Shown here piece after piece: positions 26,121-34,185 of a DNA stretch of 64,000 bases. The position numbers and the translations under genes are program-made. Source of the stretch: Paraburkholderia eburnea. GTDB lineage: Bacteria > Pseudomonadota > Gammaproteobacteria > Burkholderiales > Burkholderiaceae. The stretch's first letter is position 1, and every line of letters starts with the position of its first letter. The stretch is taken from NCBI RefSeq assembly GCF_002917095.1, contig NZ_PQGA01000001.1, positions 744,001 through 808,000 of the forward strand. The letters run 5' to 3'. Below the pieces are notes generated by a model, which did not search any database, was not told the origin of the DNA, and saw nothing but the letters and a program-made list of their open reading frames with translations.

Positions 26121-27410
26121 TTAGACCTGGATCGCCTCGGGGTCGGTCTTCTCCAGCTCCACCGACGCCGCCAGCAGGCCCAGACGCGCCACCACGCCGT
26201 ACATGTAGAAGCGGTTCGGCGGTGCGGCGCCAGGCTTGGCGCGCGTATCGGGCAGTGCCGTGTGCTCGAAGCCCAGCGGCACGAAATGCATGCCCGGCGC
26301 GTTCAGGTTCTGGTCGCGCTCGCGGCTGCCGTGCGCGCGATAGAAGCCGCCCACCACGTAGCGGTCGATCATGTAGACCACCGGCTCGGCCACTTCGTCG
26401 CCGATGTGCTCGAACGTGTACACGCCTTCCTGCACGATGACGTCGCGCACTTCCAGCCCGTCCTTCGTGGCCGACATCTTCGCACGTTCGCGCTTGGTGA
26501 GTGCGGCGACCTCGGAGGCGTCGTGCACGGTCATCACGCCACGGCCGTCGGTGCCGGCGTCGGACTTGATGACCACGTAGGGCTTTTCGGTGATGCCGTA
26601 CTCGCGGTACTTCCTGGCGATCTTCTTGAGCACCGCGTCGATCGACGTGGCCAGTTGCTCTTCGCCCGTGCGCGCCTCGAAATCGACGTTTTCCACGTGC
26701 GCGAAGTACGGATTGATCATCCACGGATCGACGCCGACCATCTTGGCGAACTTCTTCGCCACGTCGTCATAGCAGGAGAAGTGCGTGGATTTGCGGCGCA
26801 CCGCCCAGGCCGCGTGCAGCGGCGGCAGCAGGTATTGCTCGTGCAGATTTTCGAGCACCGGCGGGATGCCGCCCGACAGATCGTTGTTCAGAAGAATCGA
26901 GCACGGATCGAAGTTCTTAAGGCCAAGGCGGCGCTGCGAGCGCTCCAGCGGTTCGAGCACGATCTTCTGGCCGTCCGCCAGCGAGATCGTGACCGGCCCG
27001 GCGATGTTCTCGTCGAAGGTGCCGAAACGCACGTTCAGGCCCGCCTGACGCATGATGGTCGCCAGCCGCGCGACGTTTTCGAGGTAGAAGGCGTTGCGCG
27101 TGTGCTGCTCGGGGATCACGAGCAGATTCTTGGCGTCCGGACAGATTTTCTCGACGGCGGCCATGGCGGCCTGCACGGCGAGCGGCAGCACTTCCATCGG
27201 CAGGCAATGGAAGGCGCCGGGAAAGAGGTTGGTGTCGACCGGCGCGAGCTTGAAGCCCGCGTTGCGCAGGTCCACCGACGCGTAAAACGGCGGCGTGTGT
27301 TCCTGCCATTCGAGACGGAACCAGCGCTCGATGGCCGGCGTCGCGTCGAGGATGCGCTGCTCCAGCTCGAGGAGCGGGCCGTTCAACGCCGTAACCAGAT
27401 GCGGGACCAT
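26121..27410 (-). CDS. gshA: Glutamate-cysteine ligase, proteobacterial ATP-grasp-like type
   Basis: 429 aa, the length of the GshA form found in Burkholderiales and some other proteobacteria, unrelated in sequence to the E. coli enzyme. Recognisable segments are FRLEWQEHTPPFYASVDLRNAG, APVDTNLFPGAFHCL, YVVIKSDAGTDGRGVMT (ATP-binding) and YMIDRYVVGGFYRAHG. It makes gamma-glutamylcysteine, the rate-limiting step. It is upstream of gshB. Confidence 0.95.
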   Translation of the reverse strand: MVPHLVTALNGPLLELEQRILDATPAIERWFRLEWQEHTPPFYASVDLRNAGFKLAPVDTNLFPGAFHCLPMEVLPLAVQAAMAAVEKICPDAKNLLVIPEQHTRNAFYLENVARLATIMRQAGLNVRFGTFDENIAGPVTISLADGQKIVLEPLERSQRRLGLKNFDPCSILLNNDLSGGIPPVLENLHEQYLLPPLHAAWAVRRKSTHFSCYDDVAKKFAKMVGVDPWMINPYFAHVENVDFEARTGEEQLATSIDAVLKKIARKYREYGITEKPYVVIKSDAGTDGRGVMTVHDASEVAALTKRERAKMSATKDGLEVRDVIVQEGVYTFEHIGDEVAEPVVYMIDRYVVGGFYRAHGSRERDQNLNAPGMHFVPLGFEHTALPDTRAKPGAAPPNRFYMYGVVARLGLLAASVELEKTDPEAIQV

Positions 27411-27819
27411 AAGGTATTACTCGCGGACAAAAGCTAGTTGATTGTAGGAAAACCGGGAACTTAACTGGGGACGATTGCGCCCATTACAAGATGTTTTCCC
27501 TTACGTTCCATAGGGTTACTCGCCGATCCGGCGCTGCTCGCCCCGGCATGGCCGGAACTGCCCCCGTTATCCACATCGGATATCCATTCTGAACCGCACG
27601 CACGGTCAGATGCAATGGGGCCGCACGAATTGAAGGGTCAACGAAGTAACGCCCGAGCGCGCGCATTATTCCCCTTGCAAGCCGCACGCCCACGCGCACC
27701 CGCGCCCGCCCAAAAAAGAAAGGGCCCGCCATAAGGACGGGCCCAAGTCGCTGTGCTCCAGTACTGCTACTGCACTACTACGCTACTGCACTGTTGCCAC
27801 CCCGTGCAACCTCACGCAT
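27411..27819 (-). terminator. gshA-amtB intergenic region with the amtB terminator (27722-27744)
   Basis: GGGCCCG (27722-27728) pairs with CGGGCCC (27738-27744); on the minus strand it is followed by TTTCTTTTTT, a textbook terminator for glnK-amtB. Two short direct repeats GCTACTGCACT (27766 and 27782) lie between the amtB stop and the hairpin. I see nothing else in the 409 bp except the expected gshA promoter. Confidence 0.85.
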
Positions 27820-29310
27820 TTATTCGACGCGCTCGCCATGGAGAATCACGTCGAGACCTTCGCGTTCTTCTTCTTCCGTGACGCGCAGGCCCATCACCAT
27901 GTCGATCACCTTCAGCAGGATGAAGCTCACCACGCCGCTGTAGATGAGGGTCGTGAGCACGCCCTTGATCTGCAGGACCACGTTGCCGTCGGCGCCGCCG
28001 ATGTCCTTGACCGCGAACACGCCGGTCAGGATCGCGCCGATGATGCCGCCGATACCGTGCACGCCGAATGCGTCGAGCGAATCGTCATAGCCGAACTTGT
28101 GCTTGAGCCACGTAGCCGACCAGAAGCAGACCACGCCTGCCACCACGCCGATCACGATCGCGCCCATCACGCCGACGAAACCCGAAGCCGGCGTCACCGC
28201 AACCAGACCCGCGACCGCGCCCGAAGCGATGCCGAGCACCGACGGCTTGCCCTTGGCGATCCACTCCGCGAACATCCAGCCGAGAGCCGCGCAAGCCGTG
28301 GCGATCTGCGTCGTGAGCATCGCGAAGCCGGCACGGCCGTCAGCCGCGACTGCCGAACCCGCGTTGAAGCCGAACCAGCCCACCCACAGCATGGCCGCGC
28401 CGATCAGCGTCAGAACCAGGTTGTGCGGCGCCATGACTTCGCGGCCATAACCGATGCGCTTGCCCAGCACGAGGCAGCACACGAGACCCGCGATACCGGC
28501 GTTGATGTGCACCACCGTGCCGCCTGCGAAGTCGAGGATGCCCGCGCTTGCCAGCCAGCCGGTCGGTTCCCAGACCATGTGGGCGATCGGCGAGTAGACA
28601 ATGATCGACCAGAGCGACATGAACACCAGCATCGCCGAGAACTTCATGCGGTCTGCGAACGCCCCCGTGATGAGCGCCGGCGTGATGATCGCGAACGTCA
28701 TCTGATAGACGAAGTACACGGTCTCCGGAATCGTCGTCGCCAGGTGGCTCACGGTCAGCGTGGTCGCCTTGTCGCCCTTGATGTAGTTCATGCCTTCGAG
28801 GAAGACGCGCGAGAAGCCGCCGATGAACGAGTTGCCCGGCGTGAACGCGAGGCTGTAGCCCACCACCGTCCAGATCACCGTGACGACGCAGGTGATGGCG
28901 AAGCTCTGCATGAGCGTCGCGAGCACGTTCTTCTTGCGCACCATGCCGCCGTAGAAGAGCGCGAGGCCCGGAATCGTCATGAACAGGACGAGTGCGGTGG
29001 AGGTCAGCATCCAGGCGGTATCGCCCGAGTTGATCTTCGACGAATCGACCGAGAACGGCGCGGTCGGTGCGGCGGGCGCGGCGGCTGCTGCGGCGGCCGA
29101 TGCGTCAGCCGGAGCGCTGGCTGCGGCGGCGGCAGGCGCGGCGGCCGGTGCCGATGCAGCGTCGGCTGCGGGCGCGAAGGCCGTGACTGCGGCCGATGCG
29201 TCGGGTGCGGATGCCGCGGCGGGTGCGGACGCATCGTCCGCCAGGGCGGCGCCGATGCCGCCGGCCAGCAGCGAGCCGGCCATCAGCAAGGACATCAAAA
29301 GTTTGCGCAT
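27820..29310 (-). CDS. amtB: Ammonium transporter AmtB with long Ala/Pro-rich N-terminal region
   Basis: 496 aa. Signal peptide (1-24), then about 60 residues of almost pure Ala/Pro/Ser/Asp, then the 11-helix Amt fold beginning INSGDTAWMLTSTALVLFMTIPGLALFYGGMVR. Conserved features include DFAGGTVVHINAG, LVWVGWFGFNAGSA-like pore residues and AFGVHGIGGIIGAILTGVFA with the pore histidine. It conducts ammonium across the inner membrane and is blocked by GlnK. It follows glnK by 80 bp with a hairpin element in between; AGAGGAAA is its ribosome site. Confidence 0.96.
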   Translation of the reverse strand: MRKLLMSLLMAGSLLAGGIGAALADDASAPAAASAPDASAAVTAFAPAADAASAPAAAPAAAAASAPADASAAAAAAAPAAPTAPFSVDSSKINSGDTAWMLTSTALVLFMTIPGLALFYGGMVRKKNVLATLMQSFAITCVVTVIWTVVGYSLAFTPGNSFIGGFSRVFLEGMNYIKGDKATTLTVSHLATTIPETVYFVYQMTFAIITPALITGAFADRMKFSAMLVFMSLWSIIVYSPIAHMVWEPTGWLASAGILDFAGGTVVHINAGIAGLVCCLVLGKRIGYGREVMAPHNLVLTLIGAAMLWVGWFGFNAGSAVAADGRAGFAMLTTQIATACAALGWMFAEWIAKGKPSVLGIASGAVAGLVAVTPASGFVGVMGAIVIGVVAGVVCFWSATWLKHKFGYDDSLDAFGVHGIGGIIGAILTGVFAVKDIGGADGNVVLQIKGVLTTLIYSGVVSFILLKVIDMVMGLRVTEEEEREGLDVILHGERVE

Positions 29311-29337
29311 CTCGGTTTCCTCTTGTCTCTTTGTGTC

Positions 29338-29372
29338 GGCCAGCGTCGGCGCTTTAGCGCTTCCCCCTGGCC
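29338..29372 (-). repeat. Hairpin leader element, copy 2 (between glnK and amtB)
   Basis: Minus-strand reading: outer arm GGCCAG (29367-29372), then GGGGAA, inner stem GCGC, loop TAAA, inner stem GCGC (29349-29360 in all), then CGACG-type spacer and outer arm CTGGCC (29338-29343), followed by GACACAAAGAGACAAGAGGAAA. Core and CCAG/CTGG arms match the other copies, but the amtB ribosome site is about 12 bp further away than at ctaD and dctA. Confidence 0.65.
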
Positions 29373-29390
29373 CCTGGTCGCTGTTTGTCG

Positions 29391-29762
<372 letters not shown>

Positions 29763-29849
29763 TCACTTCTGCAACGGGCGCCTGCGGTGCGGGTCTCGCC
29801 CCGCCGACGCACCGCGAGCCAGCCGTTATTCGGTGCGCGGGGGGTTATT

Positions 29850-29866
29850 AGCAACACCCGTGCCAA
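29850..29866 (-). promoter_or_regulatory. Sigma54 (RpoN) promoter of glnK-amtB
   Basis: Minus-strand TTGGCACGGGTGTTGCT matches the -24/-12 consensus TTGGCACG-N4-TTGCT completely, with GG and GC at the required spacing. Transcription should start near 29838, giving a leader of about 110 nt to glnK. It implies activation by an NtrC-type protein under nitrogen limitation. I did not find a convincing NtrC site upstream. Confidence 0.9.
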
Positions 29867-30299
29867 TTTGATCGAGGCGGGATCGACGGGCTTTCTTGCG
29901 GGGCTTGCGACGAAGTTCGATGCACGAAGCGCGCATCCCGTGGACAATGCCGGTCCGCACGCCGAAGTCCGCGCCGCGCGGGCCGCGCAAGCCCCTGGCC
30001 GAACGGCCAGCGTGGGCCGTGAGCGGTGGCGAGGCCAGGCTAGAGTTGCTAGAGTGTTCTCAACGATCAAGGCACGGCACGATCGCTTCAGATGCGCGCG
30101 GATAGGCGTGAGAACGAAGCGCGGCGGGCCGGGAAGCACACGTGCGAACCTCAGCCGGGCACGCTGGACGCGCTTCACGTCGGGCACGCGGCTCGCGCTT
30201 GAGCGCCGCGCACCAGTTGCGCCCATGGGCATCGAGGACTTCGCGGGTCTCGCACCAAGATCGATCACGATCCGGGTCGAGGCACAGTCGAAACGAAAT

Positions 30300-30318
30300 C
30301 TGCACATTTTTTGTGCAG
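30300..30318 (+). repeat. Inverted repeat just upstream of ubiK
   Basis: CTGCACA and TGTGCAG flank five T residues. It ends 15 bp before the ubiK ATG and could be an operator or a leader hairpin. Confidence 0.55.
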
Positions 30319-30333
30319 CGAAGGGGAAACCGA

Positions 30334-30603
30334 ATGAAACAACCGAACGACGTATTCAACGATCTGCATTCGAAGGTCAGCGAACTCCTGCAGAACTCGC
30401 CGGCGCGCGATGTCGAGCGCAACGTGCGCGCCATGCTCTCGCAAGGCTTTTCGAAGCTCGAACTCGTCACGCGCGAGGAATTCGACGCGCAGACGCAGGT
30501 GCTGGTGCGCACGCGTGCGCGTCTGGAAGAACTCGAGCGCCGCGTCGCCGAACTCGAACAGAAACTGCCGGTTGCCGCACCTTCGACTGGCCAGTCCTCC
30601 TGA
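30334..30603 (+). CDS. ubiK: UbiK/BMFP-family ubiquinone biosynthesis accessory factor
   Basis: 89 aa from MKQPNDVFNDLHSKVSELL; AGGGGAA precedes the ATG. The helical N-terminus and the C-terminal coiled coil (about residues 55-78, LVRTRARLEELERRVAELEQKL) are the BMFP/YqiC pattern. UbiK binds lipid and the UbiJ scaffold to help the hydroxylation steps of ubiquinone synthesis under air. It is divergent from glnK and 160 bp before yifB. Confidence 0.9.
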   Translation: MKQPNDVFNDLHSKVSELLQNSPARDVERNVRAMLSQGFSKLELVTREEFDAQTQVLVRTRARLEELERRVAELEQKLPVAAPSTGQSS

Positions 30604-30763
30604 TTGATTTCACCATCCTTTATTTTCCATAAGGCAAGCGAGCCGTAACGGTTTAGCAATGGAACCGTAAAGGGGCACGCGCTTCACCAGCCTGGCGCAT
30701 GCGGGAAGCTGCGGGAAAACCGCAGAAACAACTTCAGGCATGCGCCGCCTTTCGGAGATTTCC

Positions 30764-32344
30764 ATGTCGCTTGCCGTGGTGAAAAGCCGCGCGCCGGCTG
30801 CTGGCCGCGCGCCCGAAGTCACCGTCGAAGTTCATCTCGCCAACGGGCTACCGTCGTTTGCCATCGTCGGGCTGCCCGACCTCGAAGTCCGCGAAAGCCG
30901 CGAGCGCGTACGCGCCGCGCTCTCGAACTGCGGCTTCGACTTCCCGGTTCGGCGCATCACGGTCAACCTGGCTCCGGCAGACCTGCCGAAGGAGTCGGGG
31001 CGCTTTGATCTGCCGATCGCGCTTGGCATCCTCGCGGCGAGCGGGCAGATTCCCGCCGCATCGCTCACGCCCACGCGCGAGTTCGCGGGCGAGCTTTCGC
31101 TCACCGGCGCCGTGCGGCCCATGCGCGGGGCGTTCGCGATGGCCTGCGGTACGGCTCGCGCGCATGAGGCCGCGCCTGGGTCCGCGGATTTGGCCGCGCA
31201 TTTGGCCAATCCCCCGGCTCCACCGCCCGAGCTGTACCTGCCCGCCGATAACGCCGCCGAAGCTGCACTCGTCCCCGGCGTGGACGTTTACGCCGTCACC
31301 GACCTGCGCGCGCTCTGCGGCCATCTCGCGCGCGCCGAGGATGCGCGCCTCAGTCCCGTGCGCGCGCATCCGCCCGATCCCACACGCTCGACGCCGTCGC
31401 CCGACATGGCCGACGTGATCGGCCAGCGCGGCGCGCGCCGCGCGCTCGAAGTCGCGGCGGCGGGCGGCCACCATCTGCTGATGGTCGGGCCGCCGGGCGC
31501 GGGCAAATCGATGCTCGCCGCGCGCCTGCCCGGCCTGCTGCCGCCGATGAGCGACGAAGAAGCGCTTGCCAGCGCGGCGCTGCTTTCGGCCAGCGCGATT
31601 GGGTTTTCGCCGCAACAGTGGCGGCGTCGGCCGTTTCGCGCGCCACATCATTCGTCGAGCGCGGCGGCGCTGATCGGCGGGCGAAATCCCCCTCAGCCCG
31701 GTGAGATCACGCTCGCGCATCTGGGCGTCCTGTTCCTCGACGAGTTGCCGGAATTCGATCGGCATGTTCTGGAGACGCTGCGCGAGCCTCTGGAAGCCGG
31801 CTCGATCACCATTTCGCGCGCCGCCTGGCAAACCGACTTCCCCGCCGCGTGCCAGCTCGTTGCCGCCATGAACCCCTGCCCCTGCGGCTGGCGCGGCGAT
31901 CCGTCGGGACGCTGCCGCTGCACGCCGGAAGGCGCGGCACGGTATCGGCGCAAGCTGTCCGGGCCGCTGCTCGACCGTATCGACATCCAGATCGAGCTGC
32001 CCGCGCTGCCGCCCGCCGAACTGGCCTCGCGCGCCGCCACGCCCGGCGAGCCGAGCGCGGCGATTGCCCCGCGCGTGGCGGCGGCGCGCCAACGCCAGCT
32101 CGCCCGCCAGGGCAAGACCAACCGCGAACTGAGCGGCCGCGAAACCGACGAAGTCTGCCGCCCGGATAACGCAGGCGAAGCACTGTTGCGCGAAGCGGGC
32201 GAGCGCTTCGGCTGGTCGGCGCGCGCCTACTATCGCGCGCTCAAGGTCGCGCGCACGATCGCGGACCTCGCGGGCGCCGCCATGCCCGAGGCGGCGCATG
32301 TCGCTGAAGCGGTGCAGTATCGGCGCGCGTTCAGCGATCAGTAG
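30764..32344 (+). CDS. YifB/ComM-family Mg chelatase-like AAA+ ATPase
   Basis: 526 aa. The start MSLAVVKSRA is preceded by GGAG at 6 bases and matches the family. Domains: N-terminal Lon-protease-like fold (about 10-150, ANGLPSFAIVGLPDLEVRESRERV), the AAA+ core with GPPGAGKSMLAARLPGLLPP (Walker A) and GVLFLDELPEF (Walker B), a zinc-like CPCGWRGDPSGRCRC segment, and a C-terminal Mg-chelatase region. ComM acts as a helicase in branch migration during natural transformation in other bacteria; the role here is inferred. Confidence 0.93.
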   Translation: MSLAVVKSRAPAAGRAPEVTVEVHLANGLPSFAIVGLPDLEVRESRERVRAALSNCGFDFPVRRITVNLAPADLPKESGRFDLPIALGILAASGQIPAASLTPTREFAGELSLTGAVRPMRGAFAMACGTARAHEAAPGSADLAAHLANPPAPPPELYLPADNAAEAALVPGVDVYAVTDLRALCGHLARAEDARLSPVRAHPPDPTRSTPSPDMADVIGQRGARRALEVAAAGGHHLLMVGPPGAGKSMLAARLPGLLPPMSDEEALASAALLSASAIGFSPQQWRRRPFRAPHHSSSAAALIGGRNPPQPGEITLAHLGVLFLDELPEFDRHVLETLREPLEAGSITISRAAWQTDFPAACQLVAAMNPCPCGWRGDPSGRCRCTPEGAARYRRKLSGPLLDRIDIQIELPALPPAELASRAATPGEPSAAIAPRVAAARQRQLARQGKTNRELSGRETDEVCRPDNAGEALLREAGERFGWSARAYYRALKVARTIADLAGAAMPEAAHVAEAVQYRRAFSDQ

Positions 32345-32423
32345 TGCGGATCAATCAGGAAGACAACGCGTCCACGCCAGCGGCCCGAGCACGCAAATAG
32401 CCGGTGCGGCCACGGCCGCTTCC

Positions 32424-32465
32424 ATCCTTCAGAAGGATCAAAAAATCGAAGTCAAGACTTGACTT
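32424..32465. repeat. Two tandem perfect palindromes
   Basis: ATCCTTC-A-GAAGGAT (32424-32438) and AAGTCAAG-A-CTTGACTT (32449-32465) each have a single A at the centre and are 10 bp apart, separated by an A-run. Either could bind a dimeric regulator; the second contains TTGACT, a possible -35 element. Confidence 0.6.
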
Positions 32466-32627
32466 ATGCACACTTCATTGTATTGGCAGCGTTTTGAGAC
32501 ACGATTCGCATTTCGCCGGAATCAAAAACGTAAGTCATTGATTTTTATACATTTCAAAAAGCGTCAGGCAGCCGCCAAAACTAACAAAAAGCCCACAGCA
32601 CGGCCTTTTGCGGGCATCGGCGCCGTC

Positions 32628-32662
32628 TTACCCACAAAGTTATCCACAGGACCTGTGGGTAA
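32628..32662. promoter_or_regulatory. DnaA-box cluster with palindromic arrangement
   Basis: TTACCCACA (32628), a perfect consensus DnaA box TTATCCACA (32640), and TGTGGGTAA (32654-32662, inverted). The last two form a near-perfect palindrome with arms CCACAGG/CCTGTGG around a single A. No replication gene is near, so a DnaA-titration or regulatory site, rather than an origin, is the likelier reading. Confidence 0.5.
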
Positions 32663-32778
32663 CCCGTAAACCCTCAATCAAATCCAGCAGATAGCTCGTA
32701 AACCCAGGGGAGCACTTTCACTTCGGCGTGCAAACGCTTAACAATTCAATGCGTCCGCGCGCAGTCACTCGGCTCTCC

Positions 32779-33357
32779 TCAATACAGTTTGAACGATTGG
32801 AAGAACTGATCGACTTGCTCGACAGCGGGCTGTTCGCGCCCCACGATCGCAAGCTGGTAAGCGTGCGCTCCCTTCGCCACAAGGCGCGCGTGTATCGTGC
32901 GCGTTTCGTCCTTCGCGCCGGCCTTGCCCGAGAGTTCCAGGTCGAAGCCCGGCACGCTGCCGCCCGCCGCCAGCGGTACGGCCACAGCGCGGGCGTCCGG
33001 CGGCACGCCGACGTTGCGCGCCAGGCCGTCGCGCAGGAACGTGAGCGCCTTTTGCTGCGTGGCCGGTTGCGCATCGGGCAGGTCGAGCGTGCCGATCACG
33101 AACACCGCGCCACCCACCTCGGCGGTCTGCATGTGCATCTGCATCGGCGTGCCGTCCACGTCGATACTGCGTGCCTCGGAGCCGGGCTTCGCGGGCATAT
33201 CGACGCTGTAGCCGTTTGCGTTGTTCGAGATCGTGCGCCAGTCGTAAGTCGGCGAGCAGGCGATGAGTGCGCTGGAAAACACGGCGAGCAGTGCGCTCGC
33301 GGCCAGCGAGCGCGAGGATGTCGGCAGGATTCGCGAGCGAATGGCGTCGATAAACAT
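32779..33357 (-). CDS. Conserved lipoprotein of unknown function
   Basis: 192 aa from ATG at 33357; a TTG four codons upstream is an alternative. The N-terminus (RSLAASALLAVFSSALIACSPTYDW) is a lipoprotein signal with lipobox LIAC. The mature domain (WRTISNNANGYSVDMPAKPG ... LPDAQPATQQKALTFLRDGLARNV ... VEQVDQFFQSFKLY) looks like the small alpha/beta fold of DcrB/PsbP-like lipoproteins, but I cannot assign a function. It is divergent from the TlpA-like gene. Confidence 0.8.
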   Translation of the reverse strand: MFIDAIRSRILPTSSRSLAASALLAVFSSALIACSPTYDWRTISNNANGYSVDMPAKPGSEARSIDVDGTPMQMHMQTAEVGGAVFVIGTLDLPDAQPATQQKALTFLRDGLARNVGVPPDARAVAVPLAAGGSVPGFDLELSGKAGAKDETRTIHARLVAKGAHAYQLAIVGREQPAVEQVDQFFQSFKLY

Positions 33358-33563
33358 GAGATCGGTCAATGAGGCGCAATAGTGAGCACGCGTGAACAGG
33401 CGGGATAGCGCCGGCCATTATCCTGCGCTCGCGCCCGCGCGTGCCGCCGCAACCGCTATGCCGGGAAATTCGGCGCTACAATGTTCGCCCGAGCTATTGC
33501 GAGATAGACTGGCTCCGCCAGACCAGCAACGTTGCGCGCCCATCGGCGCCAGAGGCTTCACCC

Positions 33564-34103
33564 ATGTCCGCATCGCAGAATTCCCCGCAAGCGCGCTCCG
33601 GCGCGAAACGCACGATCAGCAAGATCGCCGCGGCGATCGTTGTCGTCGCCATCGCCGTGGCCGGCTACTTCGCCTTCTTCGGCAGCCAGCAGCGCGTGCC
33701 CGACGCGACCTTCACGCTGCTGTCGGGCCAGAAGGTATCGACCGCCGACCTCAAGGGCAAGGTTTATCTGATCAACTTCTGGGCGACGAGCTGCGCGACC
33801 TGCATGCAGGAAATGCCGCAGATGATCCAGACCTATAACCGTTTCAAGGGCGATGGCCTGGAATTCGTTGCGGTGGCGATGAACTACGATGCGCCGATGT
33901 ACGTCGCCAACTACGCCCAGACGCGTCAGTTGCCCTTCAAGGTGGCGATGGACGACGGTTCCGCTGCGAAGCAGTTCGGCAACGTGCAGCTCACGCCGAC
34001 GACCTTCGTGGTCGATCGCAACGGCAAGATCCTCAAGCGCTATGTCGGCGAGCCGCAGTTCGCGGAACTCGATCAACTGCTGAAGAAAGCGCTGTCGACC
34101 TGA
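33564..34103 (+). CDS. TlpA/ResA-like membrane-anchored thiol-disulfide oxidoreductase
   Basis: 179 aa starting MSASQNSPQARSGAKRT. One membrane helix (about residues 20-39) is followed by a periplasmic thioredoxin fold with the active site CATC (Cys77, Cys80) in FWATSCATCMQEMPQM and a cis-proline loop LTPTTFVVDRNGKI. Such proteins reduce periplasmic disulfides, for example in cytochrome maturation. A TACAAT box about 85 bp upstream is a possible -10. A strong terminator follows. Confidence 0.92.
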   Translation: MSASQNSPQARSGAKRTISKIAAAIVVVAIAVAGYFAFFGSQQRVPDATFTLLSGQKVSTADLKGKVYLINFWATSCATCMQEMPQMIQTYNRFKGDGLEFVAVAMNYDAPMYVANYAQTRQLPFKVAMDDGSAAKQFGNVQLTPTTFVVDRNGKILKRYVGEPQFAELDQLLKKALST

Positions 34104-34133
34104 TCGGCATTCGATCCAGGAACACGCAAAGAT

Positions 34134-34162
34134 AAAACGGCAGCGAATTTCGCTGCCGTTTT
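34134..34162. terminator. Bidirectional terminator between the TlpA-like gene and dctD
   Basis: AAAACGGCAGCGAA (34134-34147) pairs perfectly with TTCGCTGCCGTTTT (34149-34162) across one central base, with A- and T-tracts on either side. It lies between convergent genes. Confidence 0.92.
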
Positions 34163-34185
34163 CGCTTTTGAGCCGCCGCCCGCCA

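Larger units (their letters stand above)
32345..32778. other. AT-rich intergenic island between yifB and the lipoprotein gene (434 bp)
   Basis: This stretch has much lower GC than its surroundings. It holds two consecutive perfect palindromes (32424-32438 and 32449-32465), a terminator-like AAAAGCC / GGCCTTTT pair with a bulge (32586-32611) and a cluster of DnaA-box-like sequences (32628-32662). Short open frames here look non-coding. Confidence 0.75.

Noticed and set aside
32586..32662. Replication origin
   Set aside because: DnaA boxes and AT-rich DNA are present, but there are no dnaA, dnaN, rpmH or partition genes nearby and too few boxes for oriC.
32466..32669. 67-codon plus-strand frame in the AT-rich island
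   Set aside because: Low-complexity basic translation that covers the palindromes and DnaA boxes; no ribosome site.
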